The notes below the pieces were generated by a model that was given only the letters and a program-made list of their open reading frames with translations, was not told the origin of the DNA and made no database searches. A stretch of DNA of 64,000 nucleotides from Thalassotalea euphylliae (GTDB lineage Bacteria; Pseudomonadota; Gammaproteobacteria; Enterobacterales; Alteromonadaceae): positions 3,906,001 to 3,970,000 of the forward strand of contig NZ_QUOU01000001.1 in assembly GCF_003390335.1 (NCBI RefSeq), given 5' to 3'. This document shows positions 8,190 to 16,239 of this stretch, in pieces. The translations under genes and the position numbers were made by a program. Numbering within the stretch: the stretch's first letter is position 1; each line of letters starts with the position of its first letter.

Positions 8190-9980
8190 ATGACTATGCT
8201 CAGCATTCAACTTCGCTCCAGAACTGCGCTTGTAACTCGCATAAGCGCCTTAATTCTTGCCTTGTTACCTCTAGCTGTTTGGGCAGCGACAAGCGATAGT
8301 CAGTCTCTGCATTGGTTTCAAATGACCATGGAGCTGTTTGGCGGCTTAGCACTGTTTTTATTTGGTATGGAGCAAATGTCTGATGCCCTTAAAGCGTCGG
8401 CTGGCGATCAAATGAAAAACCTGCTGTCAAAACTCACCACCAATCGCTTTTCCGCTGCCATTAGCGGCGCTGCGGTCACCTCCATTATTCAAAGCTCTTC
8501 GGTGACTACTGTGCTGGTGGTTGGTTTTGTCTCTGCCGGACTGATGACCTTATCGCAATCGATTGGTGTCATTATGGGCTCTAACATTGGCACCACCATT
8601 ACTGCCCAAATTGTTGCCTTTAAAGTAGAAAAGGCCGCTTTGCTGATGATAGCACTTGGCTTTGCCATGTTATTTTTATCGAACAAAGAAAAAATGCAGC
8701 ACTACGGCAATATGTTGATGGGTTTAGGGTTAGTATTTTTTGGCATGGGTATTATGAGTGAAGGCATGTCGCCGCTGCGCAGCTATGAGCCTTTTATCAA
8801 CCTCATGGCCAGCATGGAAAAGCCCTTACTGGGTATTTTGGTCGCCGCGGCATTTACTGCGTTAGTGCAATCTTCATCTGCCACCACAGGTATTGTCATT
8901 GTCATGGCGAGTCAGGGGTTTATTAGCTTACCCGCCGGTATTGCGCTTGCCTTTGGCGCCAACATCGGTACTTGCGTCACCGCCCTACTTGCCGCCATAG
9001 GTAAACCGACAGAAGCGAGACGCGCCGCCGCTATTCATATTATTTTTAATATCGCCGGCGTATTCTTATGGTTGTGGTTTATACCGCAGCTAGCGTGGCT
9101 GGTGAGCTATATTTCCCCTAGCGCCAATAACTTAACGGGTATCGACAAACTAGCTGCCGAAGTGCCACGACAAATTGCCAACGCACATACCATTTTCAAT
9201 ATTGCTAACACCTTAATTTTTATCGGTTTTACTACGCATTTTGGCCGCTTAGTTGAATACTTGCTACCAGAAAAAGTCACGTCGAAAAAAGCCATTATTA
9301 AACCGCTTTATCTCGATAATGAGTTACTGGAAACCCCCGCATTAGCCCTTGATATGGTGCGCCGCGAGCTTGCCCATCTAGCGTCTATTGTCGATACCAT
9401 GCTGGCAAAAACGGGTGATGCATTTCGTGAGCGTGATGCCACTAAGTTTGATGAGATTGCTAAGATGGATGATCAAGCCGATATCTTGCACGCGGAAATT
9501 ACTGACTATATTCGCAAACTCACGGTACAAAACCTGACCGAGCAAGAGAATGACAGCCTAATGCGCTATCTCAGTATCAACGAAGATTTAGAGCGCATTG
9601 GTGATGTTATAGAAACCAATTTAGTGGAGGTAGGTAAAGAAGCGGTGCGCCTTAAACTGCGCGCCACCGAAACCGAGCGTACCGTCCTCAGCCAGCTTTA
9701 CTATCAGCTACGCGAAGCATTGACCGATACCCATCATATCGCCTTAAACGATGATGAATTAGCGGCACAAGATATTCTGCATATGAAAGACAATATCAAT
9801 CAATTGGTACGAGAAGCGATTGAGATGCAAGCGGTTCGCTTAAAGCAGGAGGGAGCGGAAAATATTGATGTCACTCATATGGAAAACGAGCTGATCGACA
9901 GCATGAAACGCATCTATTCACTGGCCAAACGTATCGCGAAACTATCACTACCGAAAAACCTATTTCAAGAGCCAGACTAG
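8190..9980 (+). CDS. Na+/phosphate cotransporter family protein with PhoU-like domain
   Basis: A 596-aa inner-membrane protein. Two inverted Na/Pi-cotransporter repeats are visible, each with the diagnostic QSSS motif: QSSSVTT near residue 104 and QSSSATTG near residue 230, with partner segments GSNIGTTIT and GANIGTCVT. These form the ion/substrate site in the NPT2/YjbB family. After the membrane part, residues from about 375 to the end form a helical PhoU-like cytoplasmic domain (MVRRELAHLASIVDTML, then EDLERIGDVIETN). YjbB of E. coli exports phosphate, so the direction of transport is uncertain. The second Met (MTM) gives nearly the same protein. The gene stands alone, followed by a repeat block. 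Confidence 0.88.
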   Translation: MTMLSIQLRSRTALVTRISALILALLPLAVWAATSDSQSLHWFQMTMELFGGLALFLFGMEQMSDALKASAGDQMKNLLSKLTTNRFSAAISGAAVTSIIQSSSVTTVLVVGFVSAGLMTLSQSIGVIMGSNIGTTITAQIVAFKVEKAALLMIALGFAMLFLSNKEKMQHYGNMLMGLGLVFFGMGIMSEGMSPLRSYEPFINLMASMEKPLLGILVAAAFTALVQSSSATTGIVIVMASQGFISLPAGIALAFGANIGTCVTALLAAIGKPTEARRAAAIHIIFNIAGVFLWLWFIPQLAWLVSYISPSANNLTGIDKLAAEVPRQIANAHTIFNIANTLIFIGFTTHFGRLVEYLLPEKVTSKKAIIKPLYLDNELLETPALALDMVRRELAHLASIVDTMLAKTGDAFRERDATKFDEIAKMDDQADILHAEITDYIRKLTVQNLTEQENDSLMRYLSINEDLERIGDVIETNLVEVGKEAVRLKLRATETERTVLSQLYYQLREALTDTHHIALNDDELAAQDILHMKDNINQLVREAIEMQAVRLKQEGAENIDVTHMENELIDSMKRIYSLAKRIAKLSLPKNLFQEPD

Positions 9981-10137
9981 GGCGTGTTGATCAATTATGG
10001 CGCAGGAAAAACGCTCAAAAACAAGGCGCTATTTTTAAGTAACTAGTTGTTCTAATCTCAAAAATAGCAACGCAGTAAATGAGTGTTTTGACCAGCCAGA
10101 ATGAGCAAGTATTTATTGAAATTGGTATAATACCAAT
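9981..10137. repeat. dispersed hairpin repeat, copy A
   Basis: Downstream of the transporter lies a palindromic element whose core is gctattttt / aaaaatagc (9-bp perfect arms) enclosing tagttgttcta. On the minus strand the loop reads tagaacaacta. Its right end carries aattggtata, which recurs at 10389-10397 at the end of the neighbouring copy. It holds no open frame. It resembles the short repeated extragenic elements common in Alteromonadales genomes (inference). Confidence 0.55.
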
Positions 10138-10420
10138 TGAATTAATTAATTGATCAATTCAGAGCGTTGTCAGCGGTGGGAGAACAAGCCAAATTTTTGT
10201 TGATATAGTTGTTCTACATCTCATCAATTTGGCGCAGTTATCGCGACGCTGACACGCTCCCAAAGGGCGAGTTTAAAAGGTTCATATGCTGCGTTATTGA
10301 TTTTGACAAGGGAGCGACCATTCTCTGCAATCAATGCCTTGCCTCTGAACCTTTTAATTCTCGCTGAATGATTAAGTATTTATTTCAATTGGTATAAGCC
10401 ATAAGAGCTTTTTAGCCAAT
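10138..10420. repeat. dispersed hairpin repeat, copy B
   Basis: A second, related element. Inner arms ccaaatttttgttgat / atcaatttgg enclose the same tagttgttcta motif as copy A, and outer arms gcgttgtcagcg / cgcgacgctgaca are imperfectly complementary. A copy of caattggtata closes the right side. Together with copy A it fills most of the 0.5 kb between the phosphate transporter and the secF terminator. Confidence 0.55.
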
Positions 10421-10421
10421 A

Positions 10422-10460
10422 AAAAACCGCACTTTAGCTAGCTGCTAAAGTGCGGTTTTT
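10422..10460 (-). terminator. terminator of the queA-secF operon
   Basis: A 17-bp perfect inverted repeat (10422-10438 / 10444-10460, core accgcactttagc) with a 5-base loop and a T run on the minus strand, directly after secF. The plus strand also ends in five T, so it may act bidirectionally. Confidence 0.92.
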
Positions 10461-10489
10461 CAATGTTTACAGACGTTAGCAACTGATGG

Positions 10490-11437
10490 CTATGGCATCA
10501 TTTCTTCGTGCTCGGCACCTTCTTTTTCCACCACTTCTGGAATCAGGTCTTCTTTGGAAACACCTAACGTCAGGGCAATCGAACTGGCAACATAAATAGA
10601 AGAGTAAGTACCCACGAACACACCAAATAGCAAAGCGGTTGCAAAGCCGTGAATCAGCGCGCCACCTTTAAAGAATAACGCCGCCAATACCAATAGCGTC
10701 GTAATTGAGGTGATAAAGGTACGGCTTAACGTTTGTGTAAGTGAGATATTAATAATCTCTTCTGGGCCAGCCTCGCGGACTTTACGGAAGTTCTCACGAA
10801 TACGGTCAGACACTACGATGGTATCGTTAAGCGAGTAACCAATAACCGCCAAGATTGCCGCTAATACAGTTAAGTCAAACTCAATACCTAACACTGAGAA
10901 TAAACCTAAAGTCAGCAACACATCGTGGAATAACGCGAATACTGAACCTAATGCAAAGCGCCATTCAAAGCGAAACGCAACGTAAACCAAGATACAGATC
11001 AGCGCAGTTAGCATGGCTAAGCCACCTTGCTCGGTTAGCTCGTCACCGACACTGGCACCAACAAACTCAATACGGCGCATTTCAACATTTACGCCCATAC
11101 CATCTTTTAGTACAGAAAGTATTTGATCGCCTAAGGTTTCTGCTTTCACGCCCGGACGCTCGCCCATGCGAATCACCACATCACGGCTCGTACCGAATAA
11201 CTGTACAATCGCATCATCGAAGCCGTTGGCATCGAGTACTTGGCGCATCTTAGTGAGATCGGCCGCTTGTTCAAAACCCACTTCAACTTTGACACCGCCG
11301 GTAAAATCGAGGCCGAAGTTCAACTTGTTAACCGCTAGCGAGGCAATCGCCGCGATCATCATCACCATACTGAACACCATGGCTACCTTGCGGTAGCGCA
11401 TAAAGGCAACAGTTTCTTTTAACTTTAAAATTTGCAT
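10490..11437 (-). CDS. secF: protein translocase subunit SecF
   Basis: SecF pairs with SecD in the inner membrane and uses the proton gradient to drive late steps of Sec-dependent export. The 315-aa sequence has the N-terminal membrane helix after MRYRK, the periplasmic LDFTGGVKVEVGF motif, and five further helices, including the conserved GYSLNDTIVVSDRIREN and LSRTFITSITTL segments of the RND-like fold. ATG at 11437 is preferred over the upstream GTG (11446) because an AGGTGA ribosome site overlapping the secD stop sits about 5 bases before it. The gap to secD is short, implying coupling. Length fits E. coli SecF (323 aa). Confidence 0.97.
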   Translation of the reverse strand: MQILKLKETVAFMRYRKVAMVFSMVMMIAAIASLAVNKLNFGLDFTGGVKVEVGFEQAADLTKMRQVLDANGFDDAIVQLFGTSRDVVIRMGERPGVKAETLGDQILSVLKDGMGVNVEMRRIEFVGASVGDELTEQGGLAMLTALICILVYVAFRFEWRFALGSVFALFHDVLLTLGLFSVLGIEFDLTVLAAILAVIGYSLNDTIVVSDRIRENFRKVREAGPEEIINISLTQTLSRTFITSITTLLVLAALFFKGGALIHGFATALLFGVFVGTYSSIYVASSIALTLGVSKEDLIPEVVEKEGAEHEEMMP

Positions 11438-11446
11438 CACTATCAC

Positions 11447-13294
11447 CTAAATACTGATTTTATCAAGGCGTTTACCGCCCCACACTGCATTAACCACAGT
11501 ACGCGTACCTACAATCGCGGTAAACATCGAGGTGATAATACCGATTGATAGTGTTACGGCGAAACCTTTGATCGGGCCAGTACCGACAGCAAATAGAATG
11601 AAGGCGGCAATTAAGGTCGTGATATTAGCATCTAAGATGGTCGAAAACGCTGCATCGTAACCTTGGTGAATCGATTGCTGAACCGATTTACCACTGCGTA
11701 ATTCTTCACGGATACGCTCAAAAATCAGAACGTTGGCATCAACCGCCATACCAACGGTGAGTACAATACCCGCCATGCCCGGTAAGGTTAACGTCGCGCC
11801 CGGAATCATCGACATCACGCCAACAATCATGATCAGGTTGGCACCTAGTGCCAAGTTAGCCACAACACCAAATGCGCGGTAGTAAATCATCATAAACACG
11901 AACACGAGTGCAAAACCGCCAACAATCGCCTGGAAGCCAAGTTTGATGTTTTCAGCACCCAGTGATGGGCCAACCGTGCGCTCTTCAACAATTTGAATTG
12001 GGGCAATCAAGGCACCGGCGCGCAAGAGTAACGCTAAGTTGTGGGCTTCTTGTTGGCTACCAGCACCGGTAATGCGGAAGCTCTTACCAAGACGCGCTTG
12101 AATTGTCGCAACAGAAATCACTTCTTCAACTTTTTCGAAGATCATATTGCCTTCGGCGTCTTTGCGGTCGGTTCCTTTGTACTCAATAAATACCGTTGCC
12201 ATTGGCTTACCGATATTATCTTTGGTGGCGTTCGAGAACTTGCTACCACCTGGCGAATCAAGCGTGATATTTACTTGCGGACGGCTGTACTCGTCAAAGC
12301 CAGAGTTGGCATCAACAATATGGTCACCCGTTAGCATAATGCGTTTTTTCAACAACACAGGCGTGCCATCGCGCTCGTATAGTAGCTGTGAGCTGGCCGG
12401 AACGCGGCCGTCAAGGGCATTACCGATATCGTTATCGGTATCGACCATTCTAAATTCAATGGTCGCAGTTGCGTTTAAGATCTCTTTTGCTTTCGCCGTG
12501 TCTTGAACACCCGGTAATTCAATGACAATGTGCTTTTGACCTTGACGTTGTACTAACGGCTCAGCAACACCTAATTCGTTCACACGGTTACGAATAATGG
12601 TGATGTTTTGCTGCAAAGCATACTCGCGAATTTCTTTCTGTTTTTGCTCGGACATCACGGCCGTTAAGCTCAATGAATCGTCATCCGAGGTAAACAGTAA
12701 ATCGCGGTTTTGCTTACTCAGGTAATCTTCAGCTTTTTCTAAGTCTTGTGGGTTGCGGAAAATAACTTTAATCGCGTCACCATCAAGCTTGACGCTGCGG
12801 TAGCGAATTTTTTCACCGCGTAGTTCAGAGCGAAAGTCACCGACTAGGCCCGTTTGCGCTTTGTTGATGGCTTCTTTCATGTTCACTTCCATTAAGAAGC
12901 TCACACCACCACTTAAATCCAAACCCAACTTCATTGGCGAACCGCCAATAGTCGCCAGCCAACCTGGTGTTGCTGGAGTTAGGTTTAACGCCACCGAGTA
13001 GTCACGACCATAAGTGTCGTGTAACAAGTCTCGTGCTTTGATTTGGTTTTCTGTATCGCGAAAACGTGCCAATACTTGGCCTTTTTCCAGTGCAATACTC
13101 ATGGCTTCAATGTTGTTTTCACTTAATTGAGCCTTAATTTGATCAAGCGTTGAAGCATCAACTTCAACACCGCGCAGGCCAGATACCTGCACCGCAGGGT
13201 CTTCACCGTAGAGGTTAGGCGAAGCGTATAACGCACCAATGGCGATAACGAACATCACCATTAGCGTTTTCCATAGAGGGGTTTTATTTAACAC
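11447..13294 (-). CDS. secD: protein translocase subunit SecD
   Basis: At 615 aa it equals the usual length of SecD. After the first membrane helix (MLNKTPLWKTLMVMFVIAIGALYASPNLYG) come the large periplasmic P1 domain with GLDLSGGVSFLMEV, the P1 head region, and a C-terminal six-helix bundle with GMAVDANVLIFERIREE and IKGFAVTLSIGI. SecD and SecF form the SecDF complex with YajC, helping pull translocating proteins across the inner membrane. It lies between yajC and secF in the conserved order. A stem-loop at the yajC 3' end may tune its expression. Confidence 0.98.
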   Translation of the reverse strand: MLNKTPLWKTLMVMFVIAIGALYASPNLYGEDPAVQVSGLRGVEVDASTLDQIKAQLSENNIEAMSIALEKGQVLARFRDTENQIKARDLLHDTYGRDYSVALNLTPATPGWLATIGGSPMKLGLDLSGGVSFLMEVNMKEAINKAQTGLVGDFRSELRGEKIRYRSVKLDGDAIKVIFRNPQDLEKAEDYLSKQNRDLLFTSDDDSLSLTAVMSEQKQKEIREYALQQNITIIRNRVNELGVAEPLVQRQGQKHIVIELPGVQDTAKAKEILNATATIEFRMVDTDNDIGNALDGRVPASSQLLYERDGTPVLLKKRIMLTGDHIVDANSGFDEYSRPQVNITLDSPGGSKFSNATKDNIGKPMATVFIEYKGTDRKDAEGNMIFEKVEEVISVATIQARLGKSFRITGAGSQQEAHNLALLLRAGALIAPIQIVEERTVGPSLGAENIKLGFQAIVGGFALVFVFMMIYYRAFGVVANLALGANLIMIVGVMSMIPGATLTLPGMAGIVLTVGMAVDANVLIFERIREELRSGKSVQQSIHQGYDAAFSTILDANITTLIAAFILFAVGTGPIKGFAVTLSIGIITSMFTAIVGTRTVVNAVWGGKRLDKISI

Positions 13295-13346
13295 AATAAT
13301 TCCACTAGTTTTAACATGCTATTTTTTAGACGTAACTAAAAACGCA

Positions 13347-13369
13347 AAAAGCCTCGATTAGAGGCTTTT
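13347..13369 (-). terminator. intra-operon stem-loop between yajC and secD
   Basis: AAAAGCCTC (13347-13355) and GAGGCTTTT (13361-13369) form a perfect 9-bp stem; on the minus strand it is followed by a T tract. The stem includes the last sense codons and stop of yajC, so translation to the yajC stop would cover its first arm. It has the form of a terminator inside the operon and could make secDF expression lower than yajC. Confidence 0.65.
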
Positions 13370-13687
13370 CATAGTTCCTTTTGGCAATACTGCACTGATT
13401 GATGCTTTTTGCACTGTCACTTCAGTGTTGTCAGCGATAGCGACCACAACAAAGTCTTTCTCGTCTGACACTTTAGCGATTTTGCCAACTAAGCCGCCTT
13501 GCGTCAGTACTTCGTCACCTTTAGATAACGCCGACATCAAGGTTTTGTGCTCTTTCACACGCTTGGCTTGTGGGCGGTAAATCATAAAATAGAACACTAA
13601 ACCAAATACCGCGAGCATGATTAACATTTCCATGCCACCACCTTGTGGTTGTGCTTGGGCGAAAATAGTACCTAAAGATAGACTCAT
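13358..13687 (-). CDS. yajC: preprotein translocase subunit YajC
   Basis: A 109-aa protein with one N-terminal membrane helix (residues about 18-38, MEMLIMLAVFGLVFYFMIYRPQAKR) followed by the soluble domain with HKTLMSALSKGDEVLTQGGLVGKI, the YajC signature. YajC associates with SecDF-YidC in the inner membrane. GAGG lies just upstream of the ATG. Position between tgt and secD is the standard one. A terminator-like stem-loop overlaps its last codons. Confidence 0.97.
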   Translation of the reverse strand: MSLSLGTIFAQAQPQGGGMEMLIMLAVFGLVFYFMIYRPQAKRVKEHKTLMSALSKGDEVLTQGGLVGKIAKVSDEKDFVVVAIADNTEVTVQKASISAVLPKGTMKSL

Positions 13688-13789
13688 AATTTCCTCTACT
13701 TCTTTTAATATTTATAAATTGAATTCTTGACCATAGCGCCAGCTCAGTCTGCTCCCGAGCTGGCAAACACTGGCGCGTAAAACAGTTGC

Positions 13790-14923
13790 TTAAACTTGCT
13801 CACTGCCCTCGGCTAATGGCGGTACAGGCAAACCTCGACGGGCGTAAAAATCAGCAACAAAGTCGTCCAATGTACCTGCCTCAATCGCATCGCGCAAACC
13901 TTTCATCACACGCTGATAAAAGCGCAAGTTGTGAATGGTGTTTAGCTGTGAACCTAAAATCTCATTACACTTATCCAAATGATGTAAATAAGCTTTTGAG
14001 TAATTTTTACAGGTGTAGCAATCACACTCAGGATCTAACGGGCCGGTATCGGTTTTATTTTTCGCATTGCGAATTTTGACAATACCGTCACTGACAAACA
14101 GGTGGCCATTGCGCGCATTACGCGTTGGCATAACACAGTCAAACATATCAATGCCGCGGCGCACACCTTCCACTAAATCTTCCGGCTTGCCTACTCCCAT
14201 CAAATATCGGGGCTTATCTTGGGGAATCAAGGGGGTGGTGTGATCTAAAATGCGGATCATGTCTGCTTTTGGCTCACCCACTGACAACCCACCAATGGCA
14301 TAACCGTCAAACTCGATTGCTTTTAAACCTTCAACCGACACTTCACGCAAGTCTTCATACATACCACCTTGGACAATGCCAAATAGGGCATTCGGGTTGC
14401 CTTGGTGTGCGTCTTTACTACGCTGCGCCCAACGAAGCGACATTTCCATCGAATCTTGCGCTTCTTGGTGCGTGGCAGGGTAAGGTGTACATTCATCAAA
14501 AATCATCACAATGTCTGAGCCTAACTTGCGCTGTACTTCCATTGAGCGCTCAGGTGTTAACATGATTTTTTCACCGTTGACCGGCGATGAAAACTTTACC
14601 CCTTCCTCGGTAATTTTGCGCATTTTACCTAAGCTAAATACTTGGAAGCCGCCTGAATCAGTCAAAATCGGCTTGTCCCAGTTGATAAAATCATGCAGGT
14701 CACCGTGCTGTTCAATAATGTCCGTGCCTGGACGCAACATTAAGTGAAAGGTGTTACCGAGAATAATTTCAGCGCCAATTTCTTTGACTTCTTCGGTTTT
14801 CATCCCCTTTACGGTGCCATAAGTGCCAACCGGCATAAAAGCTGGGGTTTCTACGGTGCCGCGTGCAAAGGTTAAACGGCCGCGACGGGCTTTGCCGTCT
14901 TTTTTGATAAGTTCGTATTTCAT
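13790..14923 (-). CDS. tgt: tRNA-guanine transglycosylase (queuine tRNA-ribosyltransferase)
   Basis: Tgt swaps guanine-34 of GUN-anticodon tRNAs for preQ1, the step before QueA. ATG at 14923 (MKYELIKKDGKARRG) is the start: GGAG precedes it and the resulting 377 aa matches E. coli Tgt (375). The open frame extends 21 codons further upstream, but that part has no counterpart in the family. Key features: TDSGGFQVFSLG, the catalytic loop VMPTRNARNGHLF, and the zinc ligands in CDCYTC plus the His of NTIHNLRFY. It is codirectional with queA upstream and yajC downstream. Confidence 0.97.
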   Translation of the reverse strand: MKYELIKKDGKARRGRLTFARGTVETPAFMPVGTYGTVKGMKTEEVKEIGAEIILGNTFHLMLRPGTDIIEQHGDLHDFINWDKPILTDSGGFQVFSLGKMRKITEEGVKFSSPVNGEKIMLTPERSMEVQRKLGSDIVMIFDECTPYPATHQEAQDSMEMSLRWAQRSKDAHQGNPNALFGIVQGGMYEDLREVSVEGLKAIEFDGYAIGGLSVGEPKADMIRILDHTTPLIPQDKPRYLMGVGKPEDLVEGVRRGIDMFDCVMPTRNARNGHLFVSDGIVKIRNAKNKTDTGPLDPECDCYTCKNYSKAYLHHLDKCNEILGSQLNTIHNLRFYQRVMKGLRDAIEAGTLDDFVADFYARRGLPVPPLAEGSEQV

Positions 14924-15007
14924 TGTGTTCTCCGCCCACCGGTAAAACAGACCAGCGGCTAAGTTTAAGATTAGCTTGCAAAACAAGCCTAAGAATTTAA
15001 AAAATGC

Positions 15008-16054
15008 TTAACGTGTTTGTCGCGTTAAAAACATGGCGTCGCCGTACGAAAAAAAGCGATATTTTTCTGCGACCGCGTGCTGATATGCCTGCATCATATG
15101 ATCGTAGCCAGCAAACGCACTCACTAGCATCAACAAAGTTGACTCCGATAAATGGAAATTCGTCACCAAAGCATCAACCACTTTAAAGTTAAAGCCCGGG
15201 GTAATAAAAATATCGGTGTCTTGGTAAAACGGCGCGATTAATTTGCCCTGCTCGTCAGCGGCTTTGGCAGCGCTTTCAAGTGAGCGCATCGACGTTGTGC
15301 CAACTGCAACCACACGGCCCCCATTGGCTTTGGTTGCATCAATTTTAGCCACCACTTCTGGGGAGACTTCCACGTATTCAGCGTGCATCACGTGATCGGC
15401 AATTTCATCAACTTTAACGGGCTGAAACGTCCCCGCACCAACGTGTAACGTCACAAAGGCAAGCTCTACACCTTTGGCTTGCAGCTTCGCCAGTAGTTCA
15501 TCGTCAAAATGCAAACCTGCGGTTGGCGCTGCCACTGCACCGGGTTTTTCGTTGTAAACCGTTTGGTAACGCTCGCGATCTGAGTCCTCGTCTGGGCGAT
15601 CGATATAAGGGGGCAATGGCATATGGCCGATGCGCTCAAGAATATCTAACACCTTTTCTTCACCTTCGAACGCTAATTCAAATAGTGCATCGTGACGCGC
15701 CACCATAGTCGCAGATACGGTTTCTTCAAGGATGATTTCAGTGCCCGGTTTTGGCGACTTACTGCAACGAATATGGGCCAATACGCGATGCTCATCTAAT
15801 ACGCGCTCAACCAACACTTCTAACTTACCACCAGAGGCCTTCTTGCCGAACATACGGGCAGGAATAACACGCGTGTTGTTGAAGATCAGTAAATCACCCG
15901 CGTTAAGGTGATTTACTACGTCAACAAACGTGCCATCGGTGATCGCGCCATCGTTGCCATGAACCGTCATCAAACGGCTTGCAGTGCGATCTTCTTTTGG
16001 ATAACGAGCAATTAACTCTTCAGGTAAATCAAAAGCAAAATCAGAAACACGCAT
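15008..16054 (-). CDS. queA: S-adenosylmethionine:tRNA ribosyltransferase-isomerase
   Basis: QueA transfers and isomerises the ribosyl group of SAM onto preQ1-tRNA to give epoxyqueuosine. The 348-aa protein begins MRVSDFAFDLPEELIA, as in the family (E. coli 356 aa); the GTG two codons upstream is not needed. Conserved blocks are RMFGKKASGGKLEVLVER, AAPTAGLHFDDELL, THVGAGTFQPV-like HVGAGTFQPV and TNFHLSESTLLMLVSAFAG. First gene of the queA-tgt-yajC-secD-secF operon; the 84 bases to tgt hold no terminator. Confidence 0.97.
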   Translation of the reverse strand: MRVSDFAFDLPEELIARYPKEDRTASRLMTVHGNDGAITDGTFVDVVNHLNAGDLLIFNNTRVIPARMFGKKASGGKLEVLVERVLDEHRVLAHIRCSKSPKPGTEIILEETVSATMVARHDALFELAFEGEEKVLDILERIGHMPLPPYIDRPDEDSDRERYQTVYNEKPGAVAAPTAGLHFDDELLAKLQAKGVELAFVTLHVGAGTFQPVKVDEIADHVMHAEYVEVSPEVVAKIDATKANGGRVVAVGTTSMRSLESAAKAADEQGKLIAPFYQDTDIFITPGFNFKVVDALVTNFHLSESTLLMLVSAFAGYDHMMQAYQHAVAEKYRFFSYGDAMFLTRQTR

Positions 16055-16239
16055 ATACACCGCCGGCTAGCATCAAAAAAACCGCGTAAGTCTAGTGCCG
16101 AGGCGGCGTAAATTCAAGCAATATTGATGATCTTAATAGTGGATATCGCGAAAAAATAACAAGCGCCAAGGATTGCCATCAGTTATGCTCAGCAGAGCAG
16201 TTTCCTCGGCTAAGCCGTTAAGTAAATTAGGATGTTTTT

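Noticed and set aside
10148..10156. TTGATCAA as an FNR site
   Set aside because: The half-sites abut without the 4-base spacer that FNR needs, and it lies inside a palindromic repeat.
14924..14986. N-terminal extension of Tgt
   Set aside because: The 21 extra codons have no family counterpart, and GGAG precedes the internal ATG.
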